Source of the DNA: Corylus avellana
Taxonomy: Eukaryota > Streptophyta > Magnoliopsida > Fagales > Betulaceae
Assembly (NCBI RefSeq): GCF_901000735.1
Contig: NC_081543.1
Coordinates: 15,341,574 to 15,405,573 of the forward strand
DNA: 64,000 nt
Direction: 5' to 3'
The notes under the pieces are model-generated. The model did not search any database. It was not told the DNA's origin and saw nothing but the letters and a program-made list of their open reading frames with translations. Shown here in pieces: positions 42,688 to 54,577 of the stretch. The translations under genes and the position numbers were made by a program. Positions within the stretch are counted from its first letter, which is position 1, and every line of letters begins with the position of its first letter.

Positions 42688-44780
42688 TACAATCATTTAC
42701 GAGTTTTCAGTTGTTTATGCTTTGCTTCCACTCATTCACAAAATCCATTAAAATTTGACCCTCGTGCCATACGATGTGTCTTCCTTGGTTATCCTTATGG
42801 TCAGAAAGGATACCGTCTATATGATCTTGATCATCACAAAACCTTCATCTCTCGTGATGTCCTTTTTCATGAAGATCATTTCCCTTTTGCCCAAACCTCC
42901 CCTAAGCAATCTCTACAGGTTTTACCTATCCCTTTTGATCTTCCTGATGATGTCGCTACCTCGTTGTCACATGTTGTTGAAGCTCAAGTTGCCCCTTCCA
43001 CCATCCAGACTGTCCCCTCTCCTTGTCCGGTCACTTGGCGATCCACTCGGTCGACCTAGCCACCTGCATACTTACGTGATTTTCATCTTGCACAGGCTTT
43101 GCCATCTCGTACCACTCAATCATCTGAATCAGCGTTGGTGCGTTCATCAGCTAACCATTACTGCCTTGATGCATTTTTATCTTATACATGCCTCTCTAAC
43201 CACCATCATGCCTTTACCACTGCTATTTCCCTTGCACAAGAGCCAAAGTCATTTTTGCAGGCCATGGAAGATTCCAAATGGAGTGATGCTATGCGTGCTG
43301 AGGTGGATGCTCTTGAGTCGACTTAAACATGAACTCTAACTCCTCTTCCACTCGGAAAGAAATCCATTGGCTGCAAATGAGTTTATAAAATCAAATATTA
43401 CCCAGATGGTTCAGTGGAACGGTATAAAGCTCGCTTAGTGGCTAAGGATTACAACCAACAGGCATGCCTTGATTATACGGAGACCTTTGCTCCCGTCGTT
43501 AAAATGGTAACTATCCACTCTCTCTCCATGCACTTGCTGCTTCATATGGATGGCATTTGCATCAACTTGATGTAAACAATGCCTTCCTTCATGGTGACCT
43601 TCACGAAGAAGTTTACATGCACCTTCCTCCTGGTTTCGGATGAAAGGGGGACTAGAGTTTGCAAACTCAATAAATTCCTGTATGGGCTTAAACAAGCTTC
43701 AAGACGATGGTATGCAAAACTCTCTTCCACTTTCATTAATGCAGGATATAAACAATCCAAGGCCGACTACTCACTATTCATCCGATCCCACGAAGGTAAC
43801 TTCACAGCTATTCTCATATATGCAGATGATATTATATTGGTAGGCAATTACTTGGAGCAAATTCAGAAGCTTAAGAAACATTTGGGTGACCATTTCAAAC
43901 TCAAATATCTGGGCAACCTAAAGTATTTTTTGGGCATCGAAGTGGCTCGTTCAAAGAAAGGCATCTTTCTATCACAAAGAAAGTATGCTCTTGAAGTACT
44001 TGAAGACACAGGCTCCCTTGGTGCCAAACCCAACACTTTTCTCATTGAGCAAAATCTAACACTCAGTAAACATGATGGAGTCCTCATTGCGGATCCCTCA
44101 TCATGTCGTTGACTAGTTGGTAAGTTGATTTATTTAACCATCACCATACCAGATTTGGCATATGCAGTGCAGGTGTTGAGTCAGTTTATGGACAAGCCAC
44201 GCACATCTCATTTAGATGCAGCACATAGAGTATTACGCTACATCAAGCAATCTCCAGGACAAGGAATTCTCTTATCAGCCACAAGCAACATTCAATTACA
44301 TGCATTCTACGATGCAGATTGGGCATGATGCAGAGACACTCGACGTTCAGTCACTGGATATTGTATACTCCTTGGAAGCTCACCAATATCTTGGAAAACA
44401 AAGAAGCAAACAACAATATCCCGTTCTTCAGCTGAAGCAGAATACAGAGCTATGGCCTCAACCTACTGTGAAATCACCTAGTTAAAACAACTGTTGGCAG
44501 ACCTCCATATCCCACATCCATAACCAGCGAAATTCTATTGCGACAACAAAGCGGCTATCCACATCGCCTCAAATCCCGTCTTTCATGAAAGAACAAAACA
44601 TATAGAGATTGATTGTCACCTCATTCGAGAAAAGCTGCAGGATGACATAATTCTAACTTTCCACATACCTACCACTCAACAACCCGCTGATCTATTTACT
44701 AAGGCACTGGGTTCAAAATAATTCCATCACCTACTTAGCAAGTTGAATGTTATGAATATCCACTCCAACTTGAGGGGGAG
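42688..44780 (+). pseudogene. Ty1/copia reverse transcriptase and RNase H, then polypurine tract
   Basis: After a decayed stretch (42690-43420) the RT reads [40 protein letters not shown] and ILIYADDIILVG, with the catalytic YADD at 43818-43829. RNase H follows (FYDADWA then a TGA at 44327-44329; [20 protein letters not shown]). The tail ends in PPT CTTGAGGGGGAG at 44769-44780. Numerous stops and frameshifts make it inactive. Confidence 0.8.
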
Positions 44781-45024
44781 TGTTGAGGAAGAAAATATCA
44801 GCAACAGTCATAAATTAATTGAGAAAATAAAATCTCAAACCTGTAATGTTAACATTCCATCTACGTGAACAATTTCCTTGTATAGAAGATCACAACATCA
44901 ATTCTTTATGGCTATGTAAACCAAATTTTCTATATAAATAGATCCTCATGTAAATCAATAATCATCAAGTAATATACAATTATTTTCTTCTTCAATCTCT
45001 CACTATTTTTCTTGGGTTTTATCA
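44781..45024 (+). mobile_element. 3' LTR of the copia element (244 bp)
   Basis: TGTTGAGGAAGAAAATATCA... to ...TTGGGTTTTATCA, directly after the PPT. It contains TCTATATAAATAG (about 44928-44941), a good TATA box. No matching 5' LTR is seen upstream of 40595, so the element is 5' truncated. Confidence 0.75.
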
Positions 45025-45240
45025 GTATTGTATAGTAACAATTTGTGATGGATTTTTATTTTTATTTTTTAATGGGTATTGCACCGTAACAATTTGTGAT
45101 GATTTTTTTATATATTTTTTTAATGGGTAATAAACAATGATAATTTGTGACTTTTTTTATTTTAATTTTTTTATTGTGCAGTGCACAGTGATCCGTTATT
45201 GTACATTGCACAGTGATGTGCACAGTAACAATTTAAAATA
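45025..45240. repeat. degenerate tandem repeats of about 70 bp
   Basis: Three to four diverged copies of GTAACAATTTGTGATGATTT with TTTTTAATGGGTA spacers, then GTGCAGTGCACAGTGAT. They may be subterminal sequence of the adjacent Harbinger element. Confidence 0.5.
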
Positions 45241-45534
45241 ATGCCTTTTTAATTTTTTTTTAGTATTGTTTTGTTTCAATGTTTGTATCAACTCCACATG
45301 TCCATATATGAAATATAATGAAGGATAAATTCAAACCTTATTTATATATTAAAGAAACATGTTGCAACTTATAAGCTAAAAAATGACGAAAGTAAAGACT
45401 TAAACAAAGCTTTGATGGTTTATATATAGTTGAATGCCATACTTTTATGTTAATAATTCTTTTGGTTTTTATTGCTATATGAGATGGTTAATATATTAGT
45501 GTCTTACTAGGTTTCTAAAATTATAATTTTGTAG
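45241..45534. other. AT-rich leader before the Harbinger ORFs
   Basis: No coding sequence or clear element end seen. Confidence 0.4.
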
Positions 45535-46613
45535 ATGGATAAACAAAATAAGATATCCAATCCTAACCCTGAATCAAAAAAAATAACTCAGCTGCTAGAG
45601 CTCTTTGGACATCACAATTTACTACAATCTTTTGTGAACTCTGTGTGGATGAGGTGTTTCAAGGTAATCGACCAAATACCTACTTTACAAAACATAGTTG
45701 GAGGAATATTGAGGTAGCATTTAGAAATAAGACCAGTAAGTCATGGGAATATCGTAAGTTCAAGAATAAGTGGGACACATTGAAAAAAGATTGGATTGCT
45801 TGGAACAAATTGAAAGGAAGTGAAGCTGGATTAGGATGGGATGCAACCAAAGGAACAATAGTTGCAATGAATGAATGGTGGGAAAGGAAGTTAAAGGTGT
45901 GTCTCTCATCATCAATTAGTATGATTTTTTTAGTAATAGTTTGCACTTTTAGTTATTAATATAAGCATTTTACTTATGTAGGAGGTTCCTAATGCTTCAA
46001 AATTCTGGGAAAAAGGTTTAGATAACCTTCATTTATTAGACATAATGTTCAGAGACACTGCGGCTACTGGACTTACTCTACATGTGGTTTATCTACTAAT
46101 TTTGAGACCCCTGTGGAGGTGTCAGGTGACTTGTCTAGTGAGTTGAGTCCTCAATATAATCATGATGATATTGAGACACTTAGTCTTACATAGACACCTA
46201 ATCCTACACAGCCACCTAATTCTACACAAACAGCTAATCCTACACAGCCACCTAATCCTACACAGCCTCCCCAAGAAATGAGAAAGAAGCGAGTAGGTAC
46301 CATCATGCAAAGTAAAGGAAAGAAAGCAAGAACTGTGTCAAAGCTACTAAACAAGCTCAGCAAAATAAGTAATGCTGTTGAGTGAAAGGCCACAAGTCAA
46401 GCAAATTCAAGGAACAATATTCGTGATCTCTTGAAGCGCGTGTGCACCTTGGATGGTGTTGAGGAGGGTTCTGATTTTCATCGTATGGCAGCTCGTATTT
46501 TTCAGAATAAAGAAAAGAGAGAGGTGTTTGTTGTGTTGGAAAAACAACATTTGCAACTTATGTCTCTAAAAGATGAAGCAAAATCGATAGACAACCGTTA
46601 TTTCTTTACTTGA
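45535..46613 (+). pseudogene. PIF/Harbinger accessory Myb/SANT-like DNA-binding protein (decayed)
   Basis: The domain CVDEVFQGNRPNTYFTKHSW through KFKNKWDTLKKDWIAW, LGWDATKGTIVA and EWWERKLK (about 45640-45894) matches the plant Myb/SANT-like domain (Myb_DNA-bind_3) of Harbinger partner proteins. A donor (AAG|GTGTGT at 45898) and acceptor (TATGTAG|GAG at about 45980) frame an intron, after which NASKFWEKGLDNLHLLDIMF continues. A frameshift lies near 45610. At 46195-46267 an 18-bp repeat encodes Pro-Asn-Pro-Thr-Gln-Pro, with several stops around it. The last piece (46431-46613) is a helical tail. In such elements this protein helps bring the transposase to DNA. Confidence 0.65.
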
Positions 46614-46871
46614 TTAGCAAGTGGATAAATTTGCAATAAGACATTTGTTATTTTCGGTGTTGGGATGTTTGAACTATGTTATTATTATTATTATTATATT
46701 TGGACAATGTAATTTTAGTTTCTCCACTTGATATGACTTATGTTATTTTATATTTGAATAATGCAAATTTGATAAGTTTGATTGTTGAACAATTTCTTTA
46801 AAGGATAGTTTTATGTGTTTTATCTTATTAATTGTTAATATTTTTTAGGTATCACTCACTATGATGATTAT

Positions 46872-47778
46872 ATGGATTATGGTAATGATGATCATTTTCA
46901 TGATAATGACGAGAATAATGATGATGATAGTGATGATGAATTTTACCATCTTGTTTTTGCTAGATGTCGTGCAGTAGTGACGTATGCCATTAAATACATT
47001 GATAAACAACCTTGTAGAAATTCTAAAGAAAATGCATATAGGTGGTTGATACATATGATGACTAGAAATGAGGCTATATGTCATGATATGTTTAGAATGA
47101 AACCACGTATTTTCTTTCAATTATGTAATGTTCTGCAACATACATATAGACTTCAGCACACGAGGCACTTTAGACTAGAAGAGTCAATAGGTATATGTTT
47201 GTTTATTCTTGCACAAGGATCATGTAATAGAATGATTCAAGAAAGGTTCCAACATTCTGGTGAGACTATACATAGACATTTTCATATAGTTCTAAAAGCG
47301 CTTAACCTAATGGTAATGGATCTCATCAAACTTTCTGATCCCACCTTCAGTGAAGTTCCCAAAAAAATTTGGCACAATCCATTGTATTGGCTACATTTTA
47401 AGGTACTTATTTTATTTGTTTATCAATATTGCTCAATGTGTGCATACATTTTGTTAAAGTAGCTTAATAAGTATCTAAAATTTAATGACATGTGTATTTT
47501 AGGACTGTTTCAGTGCCATTGATGGAACACATATCCCTGTTGTTGTTAGAGAGGATAAGAAAATTCCATACATTGGAAGAAAAGGAAGACAAACTCAAAA
47601 TGTGAATGTGGCATGCAATTTTGATTTACTTTTCACATTTATTATGGTAGGATGGGAAGGTGCGGCACATGATACACGTATTTTTTTAGATGATATTCAT
47701 AAACCATTTGCAAACTTTCTGAAGAGAATAACTTACATAGGGAGGTTGCACAAAAGTCACATTTTGTGCCACCAATAA
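46872..47778 (+). pseudogene. PIF/Harbinger transposase (DDE_4, ALP1-like), C-terminus truncated
   Basis: Exon 1 46872-47402 and exon 2 47503-47778 (GT...AG, phase 0). After an Asp-rich N-terminus come the helix-turn-helix region (MFRMKPRIFFQLCNVLQH; RMIQERFQHSGETIHRHF) and the catalytic start CFSAIDGTHIPV (first Asp), followed by YIGRKGRQTQNVNVACNFD and GAAHDTRIF (second Asp). The sequence then departs from the family after FLDDIHKPFANFL and stops at 47776, so the third catalytic residue (Glu) is missing. Full members run some 150 residues longer. No TIR or TTA target duplication was found. Confidence 0.8.
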
Positions 47779-48180
47779 GGAGCTGACACATCAGCTAATT
47801 TCATTAGACTTATACTTCAAAAAAAAACTCAACCACATTAGATTATACTCTAAAAAAATAAAAAATTAATTTTTTTATTTAAAAAAAAAAAACAGATTTG
47901 AAGGGGTGGCCTCCCCCACATTGGGTGGCCGGCCGCCGCCCCCAGGCCATGGGGGTGGTNNNNNNNNNNNNNNNNNNNNNNNNNNNNNNNNNNNNNNNNN
48001 NNNNNNNNNNNNNNNNNNNNNNNNNNNNNNNNNNNNNNNNNNNNNNNNNNNNNNNNNNNACATCCTCTCCCTCAAATTTAAAGAAAAAAACAAAAAAAAT
48101 CTGATTTGATTTGTTTTTTTTTTTAAAAAAAAAAATAATAAAAAAAACACAACTTGTATAGATACCCAATATCTCATGCA
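47779..48180. repeat. GC-rich palindromic repeat around an assembly gap
   Basis: Left of the gap is ACAGATTTGAAGGGGTGGCC, then GGGTGGCCGGCCGCC and CCATGGGGGTGG. Right of it is CATCCTCTCCCTCAAATTT and AAATCTGATTTG. The flanks are roughly inverted, suggesting a hairpin-prone TIR element collapsed in assembly. Confidence 0.45.
47960..48059. other. assembly gap (100 N)
   Basis: Inside the GC-rich palindromic repeat. Confidence 0.99.
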
Positions 48181-49050
48181 TGTCCTTATGAATATCTTAT
48201 CAATTCGGAGTGCTCAACATACTACACACACCATAAATGTACCATATGCATGAAGCACCCTTGTTCTGTGAATTCAGCAAAGTGAGCAATAACTTAGAAA
48301 ACTCATGCAAAAGGTGTAGGGAGTGAAAACTCCCATTAAATAAGATTTCATCAGTGGAAGACAAATCTAGACAGACTTTTTGTTAATGAAAGACAAACAG
48401 TCTGATTCAAGCCACAGTCAAACCTTATAATGTTAGGACCTAGATTCCCTCATCCAATACACTCCCCCTGAGACGAAGCATTCGCTTTTCACCATGTCCT
48501 TTAGTAATCATCTATTTCCGCAATGATTTCATCACCAATTCTTTCTAGAGGGACATATAGAAGCAAACATAAGTCATTTGAGCACATTTTATGCCTCCTT
48601 TTTTTTTTTTTTTTTTTTTAAAGAAAATGTCAGAATTTTTAGGAGCTAGGTTCAACTAATGAGTGGTCAAATGGATAGAAAAGACATATCTATCTTCCAA
48701 ACAAAAAGTTTGATCCGAATTCCCAAACACATATCAAAAATACTAACTTAATGGGGGCAAATAGTGCACAATTTCGAACATAAGAAAAACTGACTCTTAC
48801 TCCCTCAACAGTTTTCAGAAGAACAAGGTAGATCATAAAACATATGAATCATTAGATGTAAATTGCAGAATTATTGACCCCGCTCATATGTACAATATGC
48901 ATTTTGGAACAATACATGAGAAACTGACCATTGAACAAGAAAAAGAGAAAAGAAAAAAAATATCACAAAAATAACACAAAAAATTGCCTCAAAATACCAA
49001 AGAGAAATGAAATATGCATAAATTCCAGGCATGTCATGTGGCCACCTAAT
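48181..49050 (-). other. non-coding, probably 3' part of the minus-strand copia derivative
   Basis: The minus strand has a PPT-like TCAGGGGGAGTG at about 48465-48476 and another, TTGAGGGGGAGTGG, at about 49067-49080. Neither is followed by the LTR start seen at 53230, so the 3' LTR is not recognised. T-runs at 48600-48619. Confidence 0.35.
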
Positions 49051-50320
49051 CTAGGTGAGTCCATTACCACTCCCCCTCAATGGGTGAATGGTATTAATCT
49101 TCTTGACCCAAACTTTCTTCACATCAAGGACAACTGTGTGACTCTTATCCAAGACACCTAATCGTGTTACTACATCTCTCATCATGTTGAATAATTTCTC
49201 ATAACTATTTCTAAAATGGAAATATTCTCTTTTAGGCTCATGACTGTTAAGCTGAAAACACTTAGGACGAATATATCCAATCTTACCATAGCTATGACAC
49301 GTAGGAATAAACCTTTGAGAAGGTTGGTTCCTTAACATATGCACACTTCTCGACTTAGAACTAGACATATAGGAATCAGTTAGAGTTCCCTTACCTTTTC
49401 CACCTTCGGAAATTTGAGGAAAAATTACCTTCTTTTCAGCCAAGCTATCTTCTTTATTCACTGGTTTCACAAAAATCATCTTTGAAGAAGAAGCAACATT
49501 AGTAGATAAAATAGCAGATTTATCAAAACCCAATCCAGTTCTATCAAACGAATGTTTCTGATTATGTAGCATTTGATTTAGCTTTTCACTAGAGAATTTT
49601 GTTAATTGATTCTTTAATTCATTAAGTTCATTTTCAGACATTAAAGTATTATGAGTAGCAAGAGAATCAGTTAAGGTGACAGAAAGTTGATCATTTTCAA
49701 GATTAACCCCTTTGAGTTTCTTCAATTGCTACTTATTCAGCTTTTTCAGTTTAGTGCATTCCACAGAGAGATTATTATAAGCATTTTGCAGATCATCTTC
49801 TTCTTCTTAATCATTATCAGACACACCTTGTTTGTCTTGAGAATTACACTCACTATTCTCATGCTCACTCTCATAACTAACTCCAAATGCTAAGTAATTA
49901 ACTTCCTGTTCAGCATCGTCCTTGTCTGACTCATCACTTTGAGTCACATTAAATGCCTTGCCATTTGACTTGCTCAAGTTAGCACAGTCAACACGAATGT
50001 GCCCATGTCCTCCAAATTCGTGACACTTGATACCTCTGGGTGACTTTCCTTTCTCAACATTCTCAATTCTAAATTTCTTAGAAAATTGTGAATTGCTATT
50101 TCTAAAATTTTCTTTCTTGGATCTAAAGAATTTCCTAAACTTCTTAGCAAACATAGCAATTTCTTCCTCATTTCCAGAATCCTCATCAGATGAACCACAA
50201 GAGTCAACCTTAACATTTTTTGCCTTAAGAGCAATATTCTTGATGTTCTTGTGTTTAGGAAGAATTAGCTCACAAGTCTGAAGTGAACCTACAAGTTCTT
50301 CTACTCTCATTGTGTCTAGG
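49051..50320 (-). pseudogene. Ty1/copia gag C-terminal region with two degenerate zinc knuckles
   Basis: Minus-strand frames 50310-49807 and 49725-49051. The first has an acidic stretch and a knuckle (CHEFGGHGHIRVDC) in which the second Cys is Phe. The second has a coiled-coil-like spacer and FIPTCHSYGKIGYIRPKC, where the second Cys and the His are Tyr. Ends at VWVKKINTIHPLRGSGN just before a purine tract. No protease, integrase or RT follows, so this looks like an internally deleted element. It continues at 51737-52331 beyond the inserted solo LTR. Confidence 0.6.
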
Positions 50321-51736
50321 TGTTAAGTGCCAAAATATTCATACTTTTAGCCCTTAACTTACATGTTTTAATCCTTTAGTTTTAGTTAATTCATGCTATT
50401 TTACTTCATTTTTATATTTTCTTTCTTTTATAGGTTTTTGGAAGAAAAGAAGCGTTTCTGGAAAAGTTCCAAGCTTGAAGGGCAAATTTGGAAGACCTAG
50501 CAGATATGGTTAAGCTTAACCAATCATGGTTAAGTTTAATCAAATAAAGGAAAGGATTAATTCGGAATTTCTCACATTGACGTCAAATCGGATTGGATGA
50601 AAAATTGGATTCTGAACATGTTTCGGTATTTTAATCATAACTTTCATCTCAGATATCCGATTAAGGTGATTCAAGCGGCATTGGAAAGATAGCTCAAAAT
50701 AATACAATTCATTGTGAAATAGCATTTCCCCAATTCGGAGTGCCGCAAGGTCAAAATCGCGCCGCAAGTTAAGACCACAATTCTGGGCAATCCTACTCTG
50801 ATTTGGACTTAGGTTTTCTCTATCCTAATTGGACTTGGATTTAAAACTCCGAATTTCCTAGGATTACTAGGCCTTCTAGGACTATCCTAAGCTCTATAAA
50901 TAGAACCCTAAGCCTCACAATTTAAATGATCCTTAAATCCTTGGAAGAGGCACAACTTTGGGGAGAGGAATTGGAGGCTACCTTTCGGTTCTTTCTTTCC
51001 TTTATCTTTTTTAGTTTTATTTTCATTATGTGTAACTAACTCTTAAGGAGGGCTAGATTGAAGCCCTAATTATGCTTATTTAATATTTCAATATTGGCGC
51101 CTTTGTGATGATCAGGTTGTGATATTTAACTTGATTAATTCCTGTTTTCATGAATTCCTCATATGTATGTGATTGGCCATTATATGCATGTGGTATGGAC
51201 TAGTTAGTTAAATCAATTTGGATGACCGAGTCCTGGGTTTAATAAGAGTAACAAAATAATCCACACCGCGGTTCTTGGGTTAATCAACATGGGGAACCGG
51301 GAGTAGACACCCATGCCTTAGGCCTCGTGTGTTTGTCGATTTCCACAGATTTATGTTTTCTTAAAGAACAACTTAGTAGACACCCATGCCTAATTTGTTG
51401 CTTAGGAAAATCAATAGCTTAAGGAGTAGACACCCATACCCTTAGGTTGGCAAACATTAAATATTCATAACATGATTGGATCATTGGCATGTTGATATAT
51501 TAGCTAAGTATAATTAGTGGTGAATATCAAAGCCCTACCTTTTTATTATCATCAAATTACAATTCAATCTTTGTTTGTTTTACTTTTGGAATTTAATTTT
51601 AAGCAAAATCTAGCAATCCTCGTGGGAATGACTCCGTATTTGCACACTATGCTACTATGTTGATCTCGTGCACTTGCGGGTAAAACATCCAATGATTTGC
51701 CTATTAATTTAGGTAGGTAATTGTGACAACACTAGG
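50316..51736. mobile_element. solo LTR with perfect 5-bp target duplication (CTAGG), nested in copia gag
   Basis: The LTR is 50321-51731 (1411 bp): TGTTAAGTGCCAAAATATTC ... GGTAATTGTGACAACA, flanked by CTAGG at 50316-50320 and 51732-51736. There is no internal sequence. It is related to the LTR at 18254-19526. It contains CTATAAATAGAACCC at about 50895, a likely TATA box. A frame on the opposite strand is fortuitous. Confidence 0.9.
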
Positions 51737-52338
51737 TCTTTACTCTATTGTATGGCAGCAATTTGAGGTATAAACCGCTCAGGTAAAGACCTTAAGATTT
51801 CCTTCACAACTTTAGCATGATCCATTTTCTTTCCTAAATTGATAGTAGAGTTTCTAATGACAGTAAGTTTTGAGTAGAATTCATCAAATGTTTCATCTTA
51901 TTGCATTCTAATCTCCTCAAATTGAGAAACCAACATTTGAATTTTTGAAGTTCTAACCACCTTAGTTCCTTCATGTATGATTTCTAAAGTTTCTCAAGCT
52001 TCCTTAGCTATCTCACATCTAGAAATTCTTGAAAATTCCTCATTTGAAACAGATATGTAAATAGCATTTATAGCTTTGTCATTAGCAGTAGCACTATTCT
52101 TTTCCTCCGTTGTCCATTCAGCTATTGCTTTGTTTGGACGAGTCCATCCAAATTCAACAATATGCCAAACGCTAATGGATTTAAAGTATGCTCTCATACG
52201 TATTTTCCAAAGCGTATAATTAGTTCAGTCAAAGACGGGAAGGGAATTAGGAGCAACAGTATGAGACATTTGATATGGAGTCTTGGATCACACTCAGAAA
52301 ATAATTCCTTCATAGAGTGAACCCGCTCTGATACCAAT
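51737..52338 (-). pseudogene. Ty1/copia gag N-terminal region
   Basis: The minus strand reads MRAYFKSISVWHIVEFGWTR, TANDKAINAIYISVSNEEFSRI and CEIAKEAW.TLEIIHEGTK, then a MQ.DETFDEFYSKL-like block across stops; these are the typical gag (UBN2) motifs of copia elements. It starts downstream of the primer site and is cut at 51736 by the solo LTR, resuming at 50315. Confidence 0.65.
52326..52337 (-). other. tRNA-Met primer binding site of the copia element
   Basis: The minus strand reads TTGGTATCAGAGCGGG directly after the LTR end ...TTTTTCA, the standard copia layout. Confidence 0.8.
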
Positions 52339-53230
52339 TGAAAAATATAATACGACTCCAAACGACACCTATTCAACTGCCTAGGTGTTTCACTCAGATT
52401 ATGCGGAATAAGATTTAACCTAACAGTTAATATTCAACCAAACACAGATATGTAATGAACATTCAAGAACACAGATATTTGGTTACGAAGAGGAAACCAT
52501 TTAGAGAACTCTCTAAATGTAAAACCTCTCCGGGGCAGCCAAACCCAGGAAATCAATCCACTATAAGAAGAATAAGGAATACAAGAAGAATTACAAAACC
52601 TTTGCAATTAACTCTTCCTTGCACACGACAAGCGACCCACTTGACTTCTACCGCAGTAGCCCTTTCCAGAACATCTGGCACAATTCTTCTATAAGATTTC
52701 CTTTCACCGGAACTCCGATTGACTTCACGTATTTAATCTTTTCTCAAATAAGCTAGAACAATATCTCTCTCTAAGCTCTCTGATTTTGCTCTCCAAAATA
52801 CGTACGTATAATAGGCAAAACAATTTGCTTAAATAGAAAATAAAACACCATTCAGCAGTCGTGTCCGGACAGGAATAAGTGGGTGTCCGGACACAGCTAG
52901 GGTTACATATGCGTAACGACGTGGTGTCCGGACATCCAAGTCTTGTGTCCGGATAGGCCATATAAAATGGACTAGCTGGAAATTGGGTCCGGACCCAGCT
53001 TTTGACGGTCCAGACCTGACTCTCAATTGCAGCTTTCTGGAACTTGGGTCCGGACCCAGCTTCTGGCGGTCCAGACATGCACATCAAAATCAGCTTGTTG
53101 GATTTTGTGTCCGGACCCGGCTTTTGGCGGTCTGGACAGGGCCTTCTAGAATCAGCTTTCTGGACATGCTAAGATGCTTCATTTTCAACAACTTACATGT
53201 AAACCGAATGTGCCAAAACATAACCTAACA
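52339..53230 (-). mobile_element. 5' LTR of the minus-strand copia element (892 bp)
   Basis: On the minus strand it starts TGTTAGGTTATGTTTTGGC (53230) and ends ATATTTTTCA (52339), two bases before the primer site. It contains a 61-bp tandem repeat (three copies at about 52985, 53046 and 53107) centred on the palindrome GGGTCCGGACCC, plus further GTGTCCGGACA words at 52860-52960. Confidence 0.75.
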
Positions 53231-53235
53231 AGTTG

Positions 53236-53860
53236 TATGACCCACTGACCCTGCAACATCGTCGAGCGTGACAGAGGGGACAGTCAGTTGGGTGCCGAAC
53301 AATGCGTACATCCAGGCGCTTGGAAATAAGCCTAAGTATGCTGGTAGAATTCGGCAGGTTGGACCGAATATTTTACCTGTTCGGGGCACCATACACTTGT
53401 ACTATACACTGTCACAGGCATAGTCACAAAACACCGGGCACTCCACAGTCTCACAAGAACTTCTTGACAGAGTGCTTGAGGCGAAGAGGGCACAGCACAA
53501 GGCTGTTTGCCCTTGCTCTGCAGCTGTTTGCCCTTGTTGGCTGCAGAGCAAGGGCAAACAGCTGCACAGGTAGCTCTGCAAGTGGCAGAGTAGGTGGCTT
53601 CGTAGATGGCTGCGAAAGATGCACAGTTAGCTGAAAAAGAGGCTCAAATGGTGGCGCATCTTGTGAAAAAGGAAGCTAAGATGTCAACAATGTTTGGGGC
53701 CTGTTTTCACCAGCTCGAGCAAATGATGTGGTCGAGCTCCGCGCTCGAGATGACTCAATACAAGGGAGCGCCAGACAGAGCTTCCCCACCCTTTGCGGTT
53801 GTGAGATCATCGGTCGATAGTGAATCAGGTAATGACATTTTTTAATGGTCAATGTGGTTT
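53236..53860 (+). pseudogene. C-terminal exon of a plant transposase (CACTA/Ptta type), decayed
   Basis: The plus-strand frames carry [40 protein letters not shown] and an Ala/Glu/Gln-rich coiled coil (KDAQLAEKEAQMVAHLVKKE), resembling the C-terminus of plant CACTA-associated proteins. There are frameshifts near 53395 and 53570. An inverted repeat AGCTGTTTGCCCTTG / CAAGGGCAAACAGCT lies at 53519-53565. It sits 0.4 kb before a CACTA terminus on the same strand, which supports the assignment. Confidence 0.45.
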
Positions 53861-54235
53861 TAGAACTGTCCCTATATATATGTGCACTTCTAAATTTAGA
53901 TTTTGGATATGTTGTAGTGATTCTCATTAATGATGTTGCAAATTCTGTTGAATTTGGTTTATATCATGGTTGGTTTGGTGGTGGATGTGGGTTAGAGCTT
54001 TGCCTTTGAAGTGTTTGGTATTGTGAGATGGACTACTATGGTCCTTGTAGAATGTGACGTCCATTTGATTTGATCACGAAAATATGTTGGGGGTGTAGAT
54101 ATAAATCTGAATTTGTTGAGTATGATGACCTTCGTTTATATAGTGACGTTGCTCAATGATTAAGACTTGATAATATTCTAGAATATTATTTGGTGATTGT
54201 TTGTTTTATCATTTGCAGCTAGTGGCTATCATGGA
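53861..54235. other. 3' untranslated or intergenic part of the CACTA element
   Basis: AT-rich; no frame or repeat seen. Confidence 0.35.
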
Positions 54236-54577
54236 GAGGATGCTATTGATATATTCCTCCACACACTCTTTAGGGTTGACTTTGTCGACCCTAATACTTA
54301 GGCATTAGGGTCGACTTTGAAAGTCGACCCTAATGATCTTTTTCCCACTTGTTGAATATTTCCCGCGAGTATATTAGGGTCGAGTTATTAGCGTCCACTG
54401 TAGAGTGGACGCTATTATTCATCTTTTGGGTCGGCTATTAGCGTCCACTTGGATGTGGACGCGAATACATAACTATTAGGGGTGACTTTCAAAAGTCGCC
54501 CCTAATACTCAACTATTAGGGGCGACTATAAAGCCGTCCCTAATAAGTCGCCCCTGATGAGTCAGTTTCTTGTAGTG
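54236..54577 (+). mobile_element. CACTA right terminus with intact TIR
   Basis: Subterminal words occur in inverted pairs (TTAGGGTCGACTTTGAAAGTC, TAGCGTCCACTGTAGAGTGG, TTAGGGGTGACTTTCAAAAG) and end AAGTCGCCCCTGATGAGTC then TTTCTTGTAGTG (54566-54577), the complement of CACTACAAGAAA. It is the closest unique relative of the array at 6990-12130. Confidence 0.8.

Noticed and set aside
51060..51740. Separate gene between the copia gag pieces
   Set aside because: It is the LTR interior; ends and target duplication define it.
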